Below, piece by piece: positions 17,707 through 25,640 of a stretch of 64,000 nt of DNA. Origin of the DNA: Actinoplanes teichomyceticus ATCC 31121 (GTDB lineage: Bacteria; Actinomycetota; Actinomycetes; Mycobacteriales; Micromonosporaceae); assembly GCF_003711105.1 (NCBI RefSeq), contig NZ_CP023865.1, positions 2,629,001 to 2,693,000 of the forward strand, written 5' to 3'. The position numbers and the translations under genes were made by a program. Each line of letters opens with the position of its first letter. Position 1 is the first letter of the stretch. Below the pieces are notes generated by a model, which was not told where the DNA came from, ran no database searches, and was given only the letters and a program-made list of their open reading frames with translations.

Positions 17707-18026
17707 GGACCGTAGACCTGGTGGATCATGCTCTCCCCGTCGCCGACGATCGTGCGGAAGCGGCGGCCGAGTTCGATCGCCTCCTCCCTGGAGCGGACCT
17801 CGATCAGGGCAAATCCGGCGATCGCCTCCTTGGCCTCGGTGAACGGCCCGTCGGTCACCGTGATCTCATCGCCCACCGAGGTCATCTTGAAGCCGGCCGG
17901 GTCCAGGCCGCCGGTGGCGAGCAGGACCCCGGAGGCGGTCAGCTCCTCGACGAACGCCGCCATGTCGGCGTAGAGCCGGGCGTCCGGTTCGGCGCCGCCG
18001 GCCTTCTGCATCATCAGGTAACGCAT
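17703..18026 (-). CDS. YCII-related (DGPF) domain protein
   Basis: A 107-residue protein with the hallmark TDGPFTEAKE and the strand RYLMMQKAGG at its start. Proteins of this family are near-constant partners of ECF42 sigma factors and are thought to act with them, although the biochemical role is not established. The stop overlaps the GTG of the sigma factor gene (GTGA). I chose ATG 18026 because CGGAGAG lies 7 bases upstream; an in-frame ATG 24 bases earlier lacks this. Confidence 0.9.
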   Translation of the reverse strand: MRYLMMQKAGGAEPDARLYADMAAFVEELTASGVLLATGGLDPAGFKMTSVGDEITVTDGPFTEAKEAIAGFALIEVRSREEAIELGRRFRTIVGDGESMIHQVYGP

Positions 18027-18077
18027 CGTGTCTCTCCGTTTCGTCATGCCTGCTTGCGCACCGGCGTCGAACGAGCT

Positions 18078-18113
18078 GATGTGACAGGTAATCAGAGCAT
18101 TAGCTGTCACATC
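18078..18113. promoter_or_regulatory. inverted repeat between YCII/sigma operon and DUF998 gene
   Basis: Perfect 10-base arms GATGTGACAG (18078-18087) and CTGTCACATC (18104-18113) around a 16-base AT-richer spacer, inside the 128-base divergent intergenic region. It could be an operator serving both promoters or a hairpin; no matching regulator is adjacent unless the sigma factor itself is involved. Confidence 0.55.
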
Positions 18114-18154
18114 CGCGGAACCGACGTCGGGGCGACAACCGACGAAGGAGCTCG

Positions 18155-18745
18155 ATGATGACCACCGCCCTCGCCGTTCCGTCCCGCCGGGCAGCGCTCG
18201 TGGCCGCCGGCCCGCTCTGGGCGGCGGTGGCGCTCGCGCAGGCCGCCACCCGCGACGGGTTCGATCTGACGCGGCACCCGCTCAGCCTGCTCAGCACCGG
18301 TTCGCTCGGCTGGGTGCAGATCGCCGACTTCGTGGTGGCCGGCCTGCTCATGGTGGTGGGCGCCGGCAGCCTGGACGGGCGGTGGGCGTCACGCCTGACC
18401 CGGGTCGCCGGCCTCGGCATGATCGCCGCCGGGCTGCTGGTGATGGACCCGGGCGGCGGCTTCCCGGCGGATCACCCCGCGGTGCCGGCAACGATGAGCT
18501 GGCACGCGATCGGGCACATGGCGGCCGGCACGGTCGCGTTCACCGCACTGATCGCCGCCTGCTACGTGCTGGCCAAGCGCGCCCCGACGCGCGGCTCGGC
18601 GGTGGCCGCGGCGGCCTCGGGGACCGCCCTGCTGGCCGGCGACCTGTGGGCGATGTCCGGCGGCGCGGCCGGCACGCTGACCCTCGCGGTCGGCGCGATC
18701 ACCGCGATGCTCTTCGTCAGCTTGACCGCGCTGCGCTCAAGCTGA
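18155..18745 (+). CDS. DUF998 family membrane protein
   Basis: A 196-residue integral membrane protein with about six hydrophobic segments (for example ALVAAGPLWAAVALAQAA, ADFVVAGLLMVVGAGSL, IGHMAAGTVAFTALIAACYVL, LTLAVGAITAMLFVSLTAL). FDLTRHPLSLLSTGSLGWVQ is the conserved DUF998 motif. Function of the family is unknown. GAAGGAG precedes two consecutive ATG codons (18155 and 18158), either of which may be used. Divergent from the YCII/sigma pair, so it may be a target of that sigma factor. Confidence 0.85.
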   Translation: MMTTALAVPSRRAALVAAGPLWAAVALAQAATRDGFDLTRHPLSLLSTGSLGWVQIADFVVAGLLMVVGAGSLDGRWASRLTRVAGLGMIAAGLLVMDPGGGFPADHPAVPATMSWHAIGHMAAGTVAFTALIAACYVLAKRAPTRGSAVAAAASGTALLAGDLWAMSGGAAGTLTLAVGAITAMLFVSLTALRSS

Positions 18746-18749
18746 GATG

Positions 18750-18786
18750 TGCCGGGTCCGGCCGCGCCCCGCGGCCGGACCCGGCA
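18750..18786 (+). terminator. strong hairpin after DUF998 gene
   Basis: Perfect 17-base arms at 18750-18766 and 18770-18786 with a CCC loop, starting five bases after the stop codon. It has no U-tract, as usual in high-GC actinobacteria. Downstream (18795-18855) are three degenerate copies of TTTCGGGCCCGGC-type sequence of no obvious function. Confidence 0.75.
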
Positions 18787-18896
18787 TGCAGCCTCGCCAC
18801 GCCTTTCGGGCCCGGCGTGCTTTTCGGGCCCGGCACGTCCTTCGGACCGGGCCGGACCGGGAGAGCCGGCGGCCGGCTCCGGCGCCCGCGGCGCGG

Positions 18897-19838
18897 TCAG
18901 ATCTCCAGGACCAGCTTGCCCCGGGTACGGCCGGTGGCCAGCCGCCGGTGCGCCTCCGCGGCCTCGGCGAGCGGCAGCACCTCGGCGACCTCCACCCGCA
19001 CCTTCCCCGCGTCGATCAGACCGGCGATCTCGGCCAGCGCCGGCCCGTCCGGCTCCACCAGGTAGGGGATCGCCCGGACGCCGGCCTCGGCGGCGGCGCT
19101 CGCGACCGCCGGGGCGACACCGGACGGGACCGCGATGAGCAGGCCGCCGGGGGCCAGGGTGGCCACCGAGCGCACTCCGGTGTCCTCGTCGCCGATCAGG
19201 TCGAGAACCACGTCGACGTCCTTGACCACGTCCTCGAACCGGGTCGTGGTGTAGTCGATCACCTCGTCGGCGCCGAGCGAGCGCAGCCAGGCGTGCTTGC
19301 TGGCGCTCGCGGTGCCGATCACGTGCGCGCCCAGGTGCTTGGCGAACTGCACCGCGAAGTGGCCGACGCCACCGGCCGCGGCGTGCACCAGGACGCGCTG
19401 GCCGGGGCGGATGGTGGTGGCGGCGGTGAACGACTGCCAGGCGGTGAGGGCGGCCAGCGGCACCGCGGCCGCCTCGGTGTGGCTGAGGGTGGCCGGCTTG
19501 CGGACGAAGTGCCGGGACGGCGCGGTCACGTACTCCGCGTAGGCGCCGGCCTGGCGCGGGAACCACGGCATCCCGTACACCTCGTCACCGGCGGCGAGGG
19601 TGTGCACGCCGAACCCGACCTTCTCCACCACCCCGGACACGTCCCAGCCGAGGATGAACGGCGGCGAGCCGAGCACCCCGGCCATCCCGTGGCCCTCGCG
19701 GGTCTTGTGGTCGACCGGGTTGACCCCGGCCGCGACGACCCGGACGAGCACCTCGGTGGGCAGCGGTTCGGGCGTGGGCACCTCGGCCACCCGGAGCACC
19801 TCGGGACCACCGAACTCCTGCTGCGTGACGGCGCGCAT
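18897..19838 (-). CDS. NADP-dependent zinc-less MDR oxidoreductase (quinone reductase-like)
   Basis: A 313-residue medium-chain dehydrogenase/reductase. The start MRAVTQQEFGGPEVLRV, VAAGVNPVDHKTREG, the nucleotide-binding glycine motif HAAAGGVGHFAVQFAKHLGA, and the C-terminal RTRGKLVLEI are typical of the quinone oxidoreductase/YhdH-related branch that lacks zinc ligands. ATG 19838 is the canonical start for the family; the frame extends upstream without similarity. It is divergent from an HxlR regulator gene 105 bases away, the usual arrangement for electrophile- or quinone-responsive pairs, so the regulator very probably controls it. Confidence 0.9.
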   Translation of the reverse strand: MRAVTQQEFGGPEVLRVAEVPTPEPLPTEVLVRVVAAGVNPVDHKTREGHGMAGVLGSPPFILGWDVSGVVEKVGFGVHTLAAGDEVYGMPWFPRQAGAYAEYVTAPSRHFVRKPATLSHTEAAAVPLAALTAWQSFTAATTIRPGQRVLVHAAAGGVGHFAVQFAKHLGAHVIGTASASKHAWLRSLGADEVIDYTTTRFEDVVKDVDVVLDLIGDEDTGVRSVATLAPGGLLIAVPSGVAPAVASAAAEAGVRAIPYLVEPDGPALAEIAGLIDAGKVRVEVAEVLPLAEAAEAHRRLATGRTRGKLVLEI

Positions 19839-19943
19839 GACGAATCCTTTCGAACGGCTGGAGCAGTACGGGGGGCAAGCTATCCCCGAGACGGTAGTTA
19901 CCGGCAAGGGCAGCTACTATCCAACGGAAAGTAAGGAGGTCCG
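19839..19943. promoter_or_regulatory. divergent promoter region of oxidoreductase and HxlR regulator
   Basis: The intergenic region contains the imperfect inverted repeat TAGT (19895-19898) and ACTA (19916-19919) centred on 19907, plus the start-proximal AAGGAGG of the regulator gene. TACTAT at 19915-19920 resembles a -10 element. The HxlR protein is the likely binder. Confidence 0.4.
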
Positions 19944-20303
19944 ATGAGTGCTGCCTGCGCCACCGGCCAACACGACAAGCATGACGTCTACGCCGAGCTG
20001 TGCCCCTGCCGCGGGCTGCTCGACCTGATCGCCAACAAGTGGACCACTTTGGCGGTCGGCGCGCTGGAGAACGGTCCGCTGCGCTTCGGCGCCCTGCAAC
20101 GCCACATGGAAGGCATCAGCCCGAAGGTGCTCACCCAGACCCTGCGCCGGATGCAGGACGCCGGCCTGATCACCCGCACCGTCTACCCGGCCGTGCCGCT
20201 GCACGTGGAATACGAGCTCACCGCGGTCGGCCGGAGCCTGACCGTGCCGCTGCGCGGGCTGCGCGACTGGGCCGAGAAACACCTCCACGAGATGAACGTC
20301 TGA
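19944..20303 (+). CDS. HxlR-family transcriptional regulator
   Basis: A 119-residue winged-helix regulator. It contains the family core LCPCRGLLDLIANKWTTLAV with the conserved cysteine used for redox or electrophile sensing in characterised relatives, LRFGALQRHMEGISPKVLTQTL (recognition helix) and the wing ITRTVYPAVPLHVEYELTAVG. AAGGAGG lies 5 bases before the ATG. Divergent from the oxidoreductase gene, which is its likely target. Confidence 0.92.
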   Translation: MSAACATGQHDKHDVYAELCPCRGLLDLIANKWTTLAVGALENGPLRFGALQRHMEGISPKVLTQTLRRMQDAGLITRTVYPAVPLHVEYELTAVGRSLTVPLRGLRDWAEKHLHEMNV

Positions 20304-20371
20304 CCCGGCCGCGCGATCGATATGCGCGGGACCCGGTCCCCAGGGCATTCATCGTGCGCCACGATGGGTCG

Positions 20372-21256
20372 GTGGAACTGCGGCAGCTCAGCTACGTGGA
20401 GGCGGTCGCCCGGTACGGCGGGTTCACCCGCGCCGCCGGGCGGCTGCACGTCGCCCAGTCCGCGGTCTCCGCGCAGATCCGGGCGCTGGAGGCGGAGCTG
20501 GGCGTGGAGCTGTTCGCCCGGACGACACGGCGGGTGGCGCTGACGCCGGCCGGGGAGATGTTCGTGGCCCGGGCCCGGCGGGTGCTCGCCGAGCTGGACG
20601 GCGCCCGCCTGGAGATCGGCGAGAGCGCCGCGGTGGTCACCGGCCGGGTGACGATCGGCGCGACCGCGGCGCTCGGGCCGTACGACCTGCCCGCGGCGCT
20701 GGCGGCGTTCGGCGACCGGTTCCCGGGCATTCTGCTGCGGCTGCGGTCCGGCCGGGTCACCGGTCTGCTCGGGGCGCTCGACGGTGGCGAGCTGGACCTG
20801 GTCGTCGGCCCGGTGCACGCCGACCTGCCGGCTCGCTTCGAGGCGTTGCCGCTGGCCGACGAGCAGCTGGTGCTGGCCCTGCCGGTCGGGCACCCGCGGG
20901 GCGGGGCGGGGCGGCTGAGCCTGGGCGAGGTGCGCGACGAGCCGTTCGTCTGCCTGCCGGAGGGCAGCGGGCTGCGCTGGATCCTGGACGACGCGGCCCG
21001 TACCGCCGGCTTCGCGCCCCGGGTCCGGTTCGAGACCGACAGCCTGGGCGGCATCCGGGAGCTGGTCGCCGCCGGGCTCGGGGTGGCGTTGCTGGCCCGC
21101 TCGGCGGCCGAGGCGGCCGGCGGGCCGGCGATCACCGTCCGGCAGCTGCATTCACCCCCGGCGCACCCGCCGATCGGGGTGATCCACCACCGCGACCGGC
21201 CGCTGACGCCCGCGGTGCAGGCCTGCCGGCACGTGCTGGCCAGCGGTAGGCCGTGA
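20372..21256 (+). CDS. LysR-family transcriptional regulator
   Basis: About 294 residues. The N-terminal HTH is ELRQLSYVEAVARYGGFTRA followed by AGRLHVAQSAVSAQIRALEA, and the effector domain (residues ~90-290) has the usual VTIGATAALGPYDLP start. GTG 20372 gives the canonical family N-terminus; GTG 20354 would add six residues and has a slightly better AGGG upstream. The 3' end overlaps the convergent acetyltransferase gene by 125 bases. LysR targets are usually adjacent, so the HxlR/oxidoreductase region or the amino-acid transporter are candidates. Confidence 0.88.
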   Translation: MELRQLSYVEAVARYGGFTRAAGRLHVAQSAVSAQIRALEAELGVELFARTTRRVALTPAGEMFVARARRVLAELDGARLEIGESAAVVTGRVTIGATAALGPYDLPAALAAFGDRFPGILLRLRSGRVTGLLGALDGGELDLVVGPVHADLPARFEALPLADEQLVLALPVGHPRGGAGRLSLGEVRDEPFVCLPEGSGLRWILDDAARTAGFAPRVRFETDSLGGIRELVAAGLGVALLARSAAEAAGGPAITVRQLHSPPAHPPIGVIHHRDRPLTPAVQACRHVLASGRP

Positions 21257-21929
21257 AGTCGACGTGCCGGCGCAGCTCGAAGCCCAGCCTGCGGTAGAGC
21301 CGGATCGCGGTCGTGTTGGCCGCCCCGGTGTGCAGGAACGGCGTCTCGCCGCGGGCCAGGATGCCGGCCGCCACCGCCCGGATCAGCCGGGTGGCCAGCC
21401 CGCGCCCGCGGTACGCCGGGTCGGTGCACACCGCGCTGATCTCGGTGAAGCCGGGCGGGCGCAGCCGTTCCCCGGCCATCGCGACCAGCCGTCCGTCGCG
21501 GTCGCGCAACCCCAGGTAGGTGCCGAGATGCACGGTGCGCCGCAGGTACGGGCCGGGCCGGGCGCGGCCGATCAGGTGCAGGATCTGGGGCACGTCCGCG
21601 GCGGTCAGCACGGTCGCCGCCGGGTCCGGCTCGGCGCGCAGCGCGACGTCGACCATCTGTACGCCGGGAGTGCTGCGGGTCGGCAGCCAGCCGGGTGGCT
21701 GGTGCCCGGCCAGCCCGGGCAGGATCACCTCGGTGTCCCGCGGGACGAGCGCGGCCAGGTCGCTCCAGGACCGCGGGTCCTGCGGGGCGCCGAGCGCGTG
21801 GAACGGCGCCACGTCGCTGTGGTAGCGCGCCGCCCGGCCGTGGACCTGGGCGAACGCCGCGTGCGCGCCGGTCAGCGAGTGCCAGGCCGGGTTGTCCAGG
21901 ACCTCGTCGAAGCCGATGTGGGTGGTCAT
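21132..21929 (-). CDS. GNAT-family N-acetyltransferase
   Basis: A 265-residue protein. The acetyl-CoA binding motif is VCTDPAYRGRGLATRLIRAV, followed by TPFLHTGAANTTAIRLYRRLGF, the standard GNAT motifs A and B near the C-terminus (FR47-like arrangement). The last ~35 residues (RAGRPAPRASAAGRGGGS...) are low-complexity and lie over the convergent LysR gene, so the original stop may have been lost. ATG 21929 overlaps the stop of the amino-acid binding protein, making it the last gene of that ABC operon; a modification of the imported compound is plausible. Confidence 0.85.
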   Translation of the reverse strand: MTTHIGFDEVLDNPAWHSLTGAHAAFAQVHGRAARYHSDVAPFHALGAPQDPRSWSDLAALVPRDTEVILPGLAGHQPPGWLPTRSTPGVQMVDVALRAEPDPAATVLTAADVPQILHLIGRARPGPYLRRTVHLGTYLGLRDRDGRLVAMAGERLRPPGFTEISAVCTDPAYRGRGLATRLIRAVAAGILARGETPFLHTGAANTTAIRLYRRLGFELRRHVDFTAYRWPARAGRPAPRASAAGRGGGSPRSAGAPGVNAAAGR

Positions 21930-22900
21930 TTGCCCTCGATCGGCAGGCCGGGCGGGTTGATCTCGGACTTCTCCACCGCCTCGCCGGTCAGGTTCCAGCG
22001 CTGCAGGATGCGCGCGTAGTCGCCGCTGGCGATCAGCTTGTCGGTGGCCGCGGCGAGCGCCCGGACCAGCCCGCTGTCCTTCTTCGTGGTGAAGGCGATC
22101 TTGCCCTGCAGGGCGGCGCCGGCCCCGGAGTAGGTGCCGGCGATCTCCAGGTTGCCGTCCACCGCCACCTGGTACGCCACGCTCGGGTTCGGGCCGAGGT
22201 AGGCGTCGATCTGGCCGGAGCCCAGAGCCAGGTAGGTGGCCTGGTTGGTCTGGTAGTACCGGATGTCCACCGGCGGGCGGCCCTGCTTCTCGGCCTCCCG
22301 GCTCCACTCGACGAGGATCTTCTCCTGGTTGGTGCCGGAGCTGACCGCGACCTTCCTGCCGGCCACGTCCGCCGGGCCGGTCACCCGCAGGCCGGCCCCC
22401 TTCCTCGTGACGAAGGCGAGGTTGTCCAGCCGGTAGGTGGCGAAGTCGTACTTGCGCTTGCGCTCCTCGGTGACGGTGATGTTGCTGGCGCCGACGTCGA
22501 ACTTGCCGCTGTCCAGGCCGATGAACAGGTTCTCCCAGGAGGTGTTCGTCACGACCGGCCGCAGCCCGAGGAGCCCGGCGACCGCGTAGGCCAGGTCCGG
22601 CTCACTGCCGATCAGGGTCCTGTTGTCGGTCGCGGTGAACGACAGCGGCGGCGAGCCGGCGCCGGCCGCGCCGACCCCGACGGTGAGTTCGCCGGTGGCC
22701 CGGATGTCCGCGGGCACCAGCGCGGCGAGGGCGTCGTCCCTGGCCGGGACGATCCGGTCCTGGTCGGCGGAGGTGTTGATCGCCGGGCCCGCCGACCCGG
22801 CCGGCCCGGCGACGGCCGCCGGTCCCTCGTCCGGCGCGGCGCAGCCGGTCAGGCTCAGCGCTGCGGCGGTCACCAGGGCACATATCAATCTGGTACGCAC
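21926..22900 (-). CDS. polar amino-acid ABC transporter substrate-binding lipoprotein
   Basis: A 324-residue family-3 binding protein. The signal peptide ends in LSLTGC (lipid Cys20). The mature part has IRATGELTVGVGAAGAGSPP, the core LFIGLDSGKFDVGASNITVTEERKRKYDFATY, and GRKVAVSSGTNQEKIL, all typical of polar amino-acid receptors such as cystine/glutamine types. It follows the ATPase gene by 20 bases. Because the operon is divergent from a sulfonate-type importer across a degenerate sulfur palindrome, a sulfur-containing amino acid is a reasonable but unproven ligand. Confidence 0.88.
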   Translation of the reverse strand: MRTRLICALVTAAALSLTGCAAPDEGPAAVAGPAGSAGPAINTSADQDRIVPARDDALAALVPADIRATGELTVGVGAAGAGSPPLSFTATDNRTLIGSEPDLAYAVAGLLGLRPVVTNTSWENLFIGLDSGKFDVGASNITVTEERKRKYDFATYRLDNLAFVTRKGAGLRVTGPADVAGRKVAVSSGTNQEKILVEWSREAEKQGRPPVDIRYYQTNQATYLALGSGQIDAYLGPNPSVAYQVAVDGNLEIAGTYSGAGAALQGKIAFTTKKDSGLVRALAAATDKLIASGDYARILQRWNLTGEAVEKSEINPPGLPIEGK

Positions 22901-22919
22901 AGGGTCTCCTCGTTGTCGC

Positions 22920-23684
22920 TCAGCGGACCCGGGACAGGAACGCCCGGGTCCGCAGGTGCCGTGGATCGTCGAGCACCCGCGCGGGCGGGCCCTGCTCGAC
23001 GATCCGGCCCTCGTCCATGAAGATCACGGTGTCCGCGGCCTCCCGGGCGAAGCCGATCTCGTGCGTCACCACGATCATCGTGGTGCCGCTGCGGGCCAGT
23101 TCCCGGAGTACGTCGAGCACCTCGGCGACCAGTTCGGGGTCGAGCGCGGACGTGGGCTCGTCGAAGAGGATGAGCCGGGGTTCCAGGGCCAGCGCCCGGG
23201 CGATCGCGACGCGCTGCTGCTGGCCGCCGGAGAGCTGCCGGGGATAGGCGCCGGCCCGGTCGGCCAGCCCCACCCGGGCCAGCAGCTCGCGGGCCCGTTC
23301 GTAGGTCTGCGCCCGGGGCCGGCGCAACGCCGCGATCGGCGCCTCGGCCACGTTCTCCAGGGCGGTCAGGTGCGGGAACAGGTTGAAGTTCTGGAAGACG
23401 AAGCCGATGCGGGAACGCTGCCGCAGGATCTGCCGTTCGCTCAGCTCGTACAGCCGGTTGCCGCTGCGGCGGTAACCGATCAGCTCGCCGTCGACCCGGA
23501 CCCGGCCGCGGTCCACCTTCTCCAGGTGGTTGATGGTGCGCAGCAGGGTGGACTTGCCGGAGCCGGAGGGTCCCAGGATGACGGTGACCGTGCCGGCCTC
23601 GGCGGTCAGGTCGATGCCGCGCAGCACGTGTAGAGCACCGAACGACTTGTGGACGCCGGCGAGCTCGACGACCGGGGTGCTCAT
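22920..23684 (-). CDS. amino-acid ABC transporter ATPase
   Basis: A 254-residue ATPase of the GlnQ/HisP type. It contains Walker A GPSGSGKSTLLRTINHLE, FVFQNFNLFPHLTALENV, signature [16 protein letters not shown], Walker B LILFDEPTSALDPELV and VVTHEIGFAREAADTVIFMD. ATG 23684 overlaps the stop of the permease gene (ATGA). It energises uptake with the permease and lipoprotein encoded on either side. Confidence 0.93.
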   Translation of the reverse strand: MSTPVVELAGVHKSFGALHVLRGIDLTAEAGTVTVILGPSGSGKSTLLRTINHLEKVDRGRVRVDGELIGYRRSGNRLYELSERQILRQRSRIGFVFQNFNLFPHLTALENVAEAPIAALRRPRAQTYERARELLARVGLADRAGAYPRQLSGGQQQRVAIARALALEPRLILFDEPTSALDPELVAEVLDVLRELARSGTTMIVVTHEIGFAREAADTVIFMDEGRIVEQGPPARVLDDPRHLRTRAFLSRVR

Positions 23685-24607
23685 CCGCGGATCGCCGCCC
23701 TCAGCCGCTGCCACGGGGTGGGTGGCAGGACGCGCACGGCGCCCCGGGCGAAGCGCCGCTCCACGTGGTACTGCAGGACGGAGAGCAGGGCGGTGAGGAT
23801 GACGTACCAGACGGTGGCGACCATCAGCAGCGGCACGACCCGGCCGTTGCGGCCGTAGATCACCTGGACCTGGTAGAACAGCTCGCCGATCGCCAGCACG
23901 TACACGATCGAGGTGCTCTTGAGCAGGTTGATCAGCAGGTTCGCGGCGTTGGGCAGGATCGCGCGCATCGCCTGCGGCAGCACGATGCGCAGGAACTGCC
24001 GGCGCCGGGGCAGCCCCAGGGCGGCGGCCGCCTCGTGCTGGCCCTGGTCGACGCTGAGCAGCCCGGCGCGGATGATCTCGCCGGCGTAGGCGGCCTCGTG
24101 CAGCGCCAGCCCGAGCAGGGCCGCGCCGAACGAGCTGATCAGGCTGGTCGTGCCGAACGACCAGCCGGGCCCGAACGGGACGCCGATCTGCAGCGTGTCG
24201 TAGAGGTAGCCGAGGTTGGCCCAGAACAGCAGCTGCACCAGCAGCGGCACGGACCGGAACACCCAGATGTAGGTCCAGCTCACGGCGGTCAGGACCGGGT
24301 TGCCGGACAGGCGCATGGCGGCCAGCGGGATGCCGCCGAGGAAGCCCAGCACCGCGCCGGCCAGGGTCAGTTCGAGCGTGACCAGCAGCGCGTGCAGGAC
24401 CGACTTCTCCAGGAAGTAGCCGGCGAAGGCCGGCCAGTCCCAGCCGGGATTGGTGGCCAGCCCGTGCCCGAACTGGGCGAGCAGGACCAGCACCAGGGCG
24501 GTGCCGGCCCAGCGGCCGGGGTGGCGGGCCGGCACGACGACGAGCTCGCCGGACGCTTCGGCCTCGCCGGTGCCGCGAGGCGGGGAGAGGACGCTCACGA
24601 GGCTCAA
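23681..24607 (-). CDS. amino-acid ABC transporter permease
   Basis: About 308 residues, a single permease of the polar amino-acid (His/Glu/Gln) class. FLEKSVLHALLVTLELTLAGA, WTYIWVFRSVPLLVQLLFW and the EAA loop QHEAAAALGLPRRRQFLRIVLPQAM are the family signatures, with five or more hydrophobic segments. The start is uncertain: TTG 24607 is the longest choice and GTG 24598 an alternative; neither has a strong ribosome-binding site. First gene of its operon, divergent from the sulfonate-type importer. Confidence 0.87.
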   Translation of the reverse strand: MSLVSVLSPPRGTGEAEASGELVVVPARHPGRWAGTALVLVLLAQFGHGLATNPGWDWPAFAGYFLEKSVLHALLVTLELTLAGAVLGFLGGIPLAAMRLSGNPVLTAVSWTYIWVFRSVPLLVQLLFWANLGYLYDTLQIGVPFGPGWSFGTTSLISSFGAALLGLALHEAAYAGEIIRAGLLSVDQGQHEAAAALGLPRRRQFLRIVLPQAMRAILPNAANLLINLLKSTSIVYVLAIGELFYQVQVIYGRNGRVVPLLMVATVWYVILTALLSVLQYHVERRFARGAVRVLPPTPWQRLRAAIRG

Positions 24608-24717
24608 CGTAGGTACCCGGCCGGATCACCCACAAGTCCTACGGGTCCAATATGTTTTACGACCTGGTTACGTCGATCCATCTGGCGGGACGATGCTCGT
24701 GCACCATTGCCATTAAG

Positions 24718-24737
24718 TCCATCGGTACGATAGGAAT
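24718..24737. promoter_or_regulatory. degenerate copy of the TCCTAT-N7-ATAGGA motif
   Basis: In the 168-base divergent region between the two ABC operons, TCCAT-N7-ATAGGAAT is read on the plus strand; on the minus strand it is ATTCCTAT-N7-ATGGA, one intact half-site with the same 7-base spacer as the perfect palindrome at 6427-6451. It lies about 40 bases before the sulfonate importer start. Confidence 0.5.
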
Positions 24738-24775
24738 ACCAGGCATTGTCACGTACCTCTGCCTGGAGTTTTCCC

Positions 24776-25630
24776 GTGACCACCTTGCTTGCCCCGGCCG
24801 CCGCGCCGGAGAGTTCGGCGAAGCCGGCGCCGGCGCTCGCCCCCGGCGGCGGTCTGCGCCGCCGCATCGCCCTGCGCGTCGTGGCGCTGCTCGCGCTGGG
24901 CCTGCTCTGGGAGATCGCGGCCCGGGCGCTGGACAACCCGGCCTTCATCCCGTCGCCCGGCGCGGTCTGGCGCCAGCTCGTGCTGACCTCGACCACCCAC
25001 GACGGCCTCCGCGGTTACAGCGGCCACCTGCTCGTCGAGCACCTGGGCGTCAGCCTGCGCCGGATCGTGATCGGCTCGGCCGTCGGGGTCGCCGCCGGCC
25101 TGCTGATCGGCGTGCTGCTCGGCACGGTCGGCTGGCTGCGGGTGATCGCCGAGCCGGTGGTCACCTTCGTCCGGGCGCTGCCCCCGCTGGCGTACTTCAG
25201 CCTGTTCATCATCTGGTTCGGCATCGACGAGACCCCCAAGCTGTGGCTGCTGTCGATCGCCGCGCTGCCGCCGGTCGCGGTGGCCACCGCCGCCGCGGTG
25301 CACGGCGCCCCGTCCGGCCTGGTCGAGGCGGCCCGCGCGCTGGGCGCCGGCCGCTGGCGGACGATCCGCGACGTGGTGCTGCCCAGCGCGCTGCCGGAGA
25401 TCTTCACCGGGATCCGGCTGGCGGTCGGTGTCGCCTACTCCTCGGTGGTGGCCGCCGAGACGATCAACGGGGTGCCCGGGATCGGCGGCATGATCCGCGA
25501 CGCGCAGCGCTACTCGCAGACCGACGTGGTGGTGCTCGGACTCTTCGCCATCGGCCTCTCCGGCCTGCTCATCGACGCCCTGCTGCGGATCGCCGAGGAA
25601 CGGCTGATCCCGTGGCGCGGCATTAGTTAA
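24776..25630 (+). CDS. ssuC: sulfonate/taurine-type ABC transporter permease
   Basis: A 284-residue permease of the nitrate/sulfonate/taurine class. It has ALRVVALLALGLLWEIAARA, PSPGAVWRQL, VTFVRALPPLAYFSLFIIWF (class motif) and the EAA loop EAARALGAGRWRTIRDVVLP, ending LLRIAEERLIPWRG. I chose GTG 24776 since GGAG is 8 bases upstream; a TTG 30 bases earlier is less likely. First gene of a permease-receptor-ATPase operon. Symbol is by family; taurine versus alkanesulfonate specificity is not resolved. Confidence 0.85.
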   Translation: MTTLLAPAAAPESSAKPAPALAPGGGLRRRIALRVVALLALGLLWEIAARALDNPAFIPSPGAVWRQLVLTSTTHDGLRGYSGHLLVEHLGVSLRRIVIGSAVGVAAGLLIGVLLGTVGWLRVIAEPVVTFVRALPPLAYFSLFIIWFGIDETPKLWLLSIAALPPVAVATAAAVHGAPSGLVEAARALGAGRWRTIRDVVLPSALPEIFTGIRLAVGVAYSSVVAAETINGVPGIGGMIRDAQRYSQTDVVVLGLFAIGLSGLLIDALLRIAEERLIPWRGIS

Positions 25631-25640
25631 GGACATCCCG

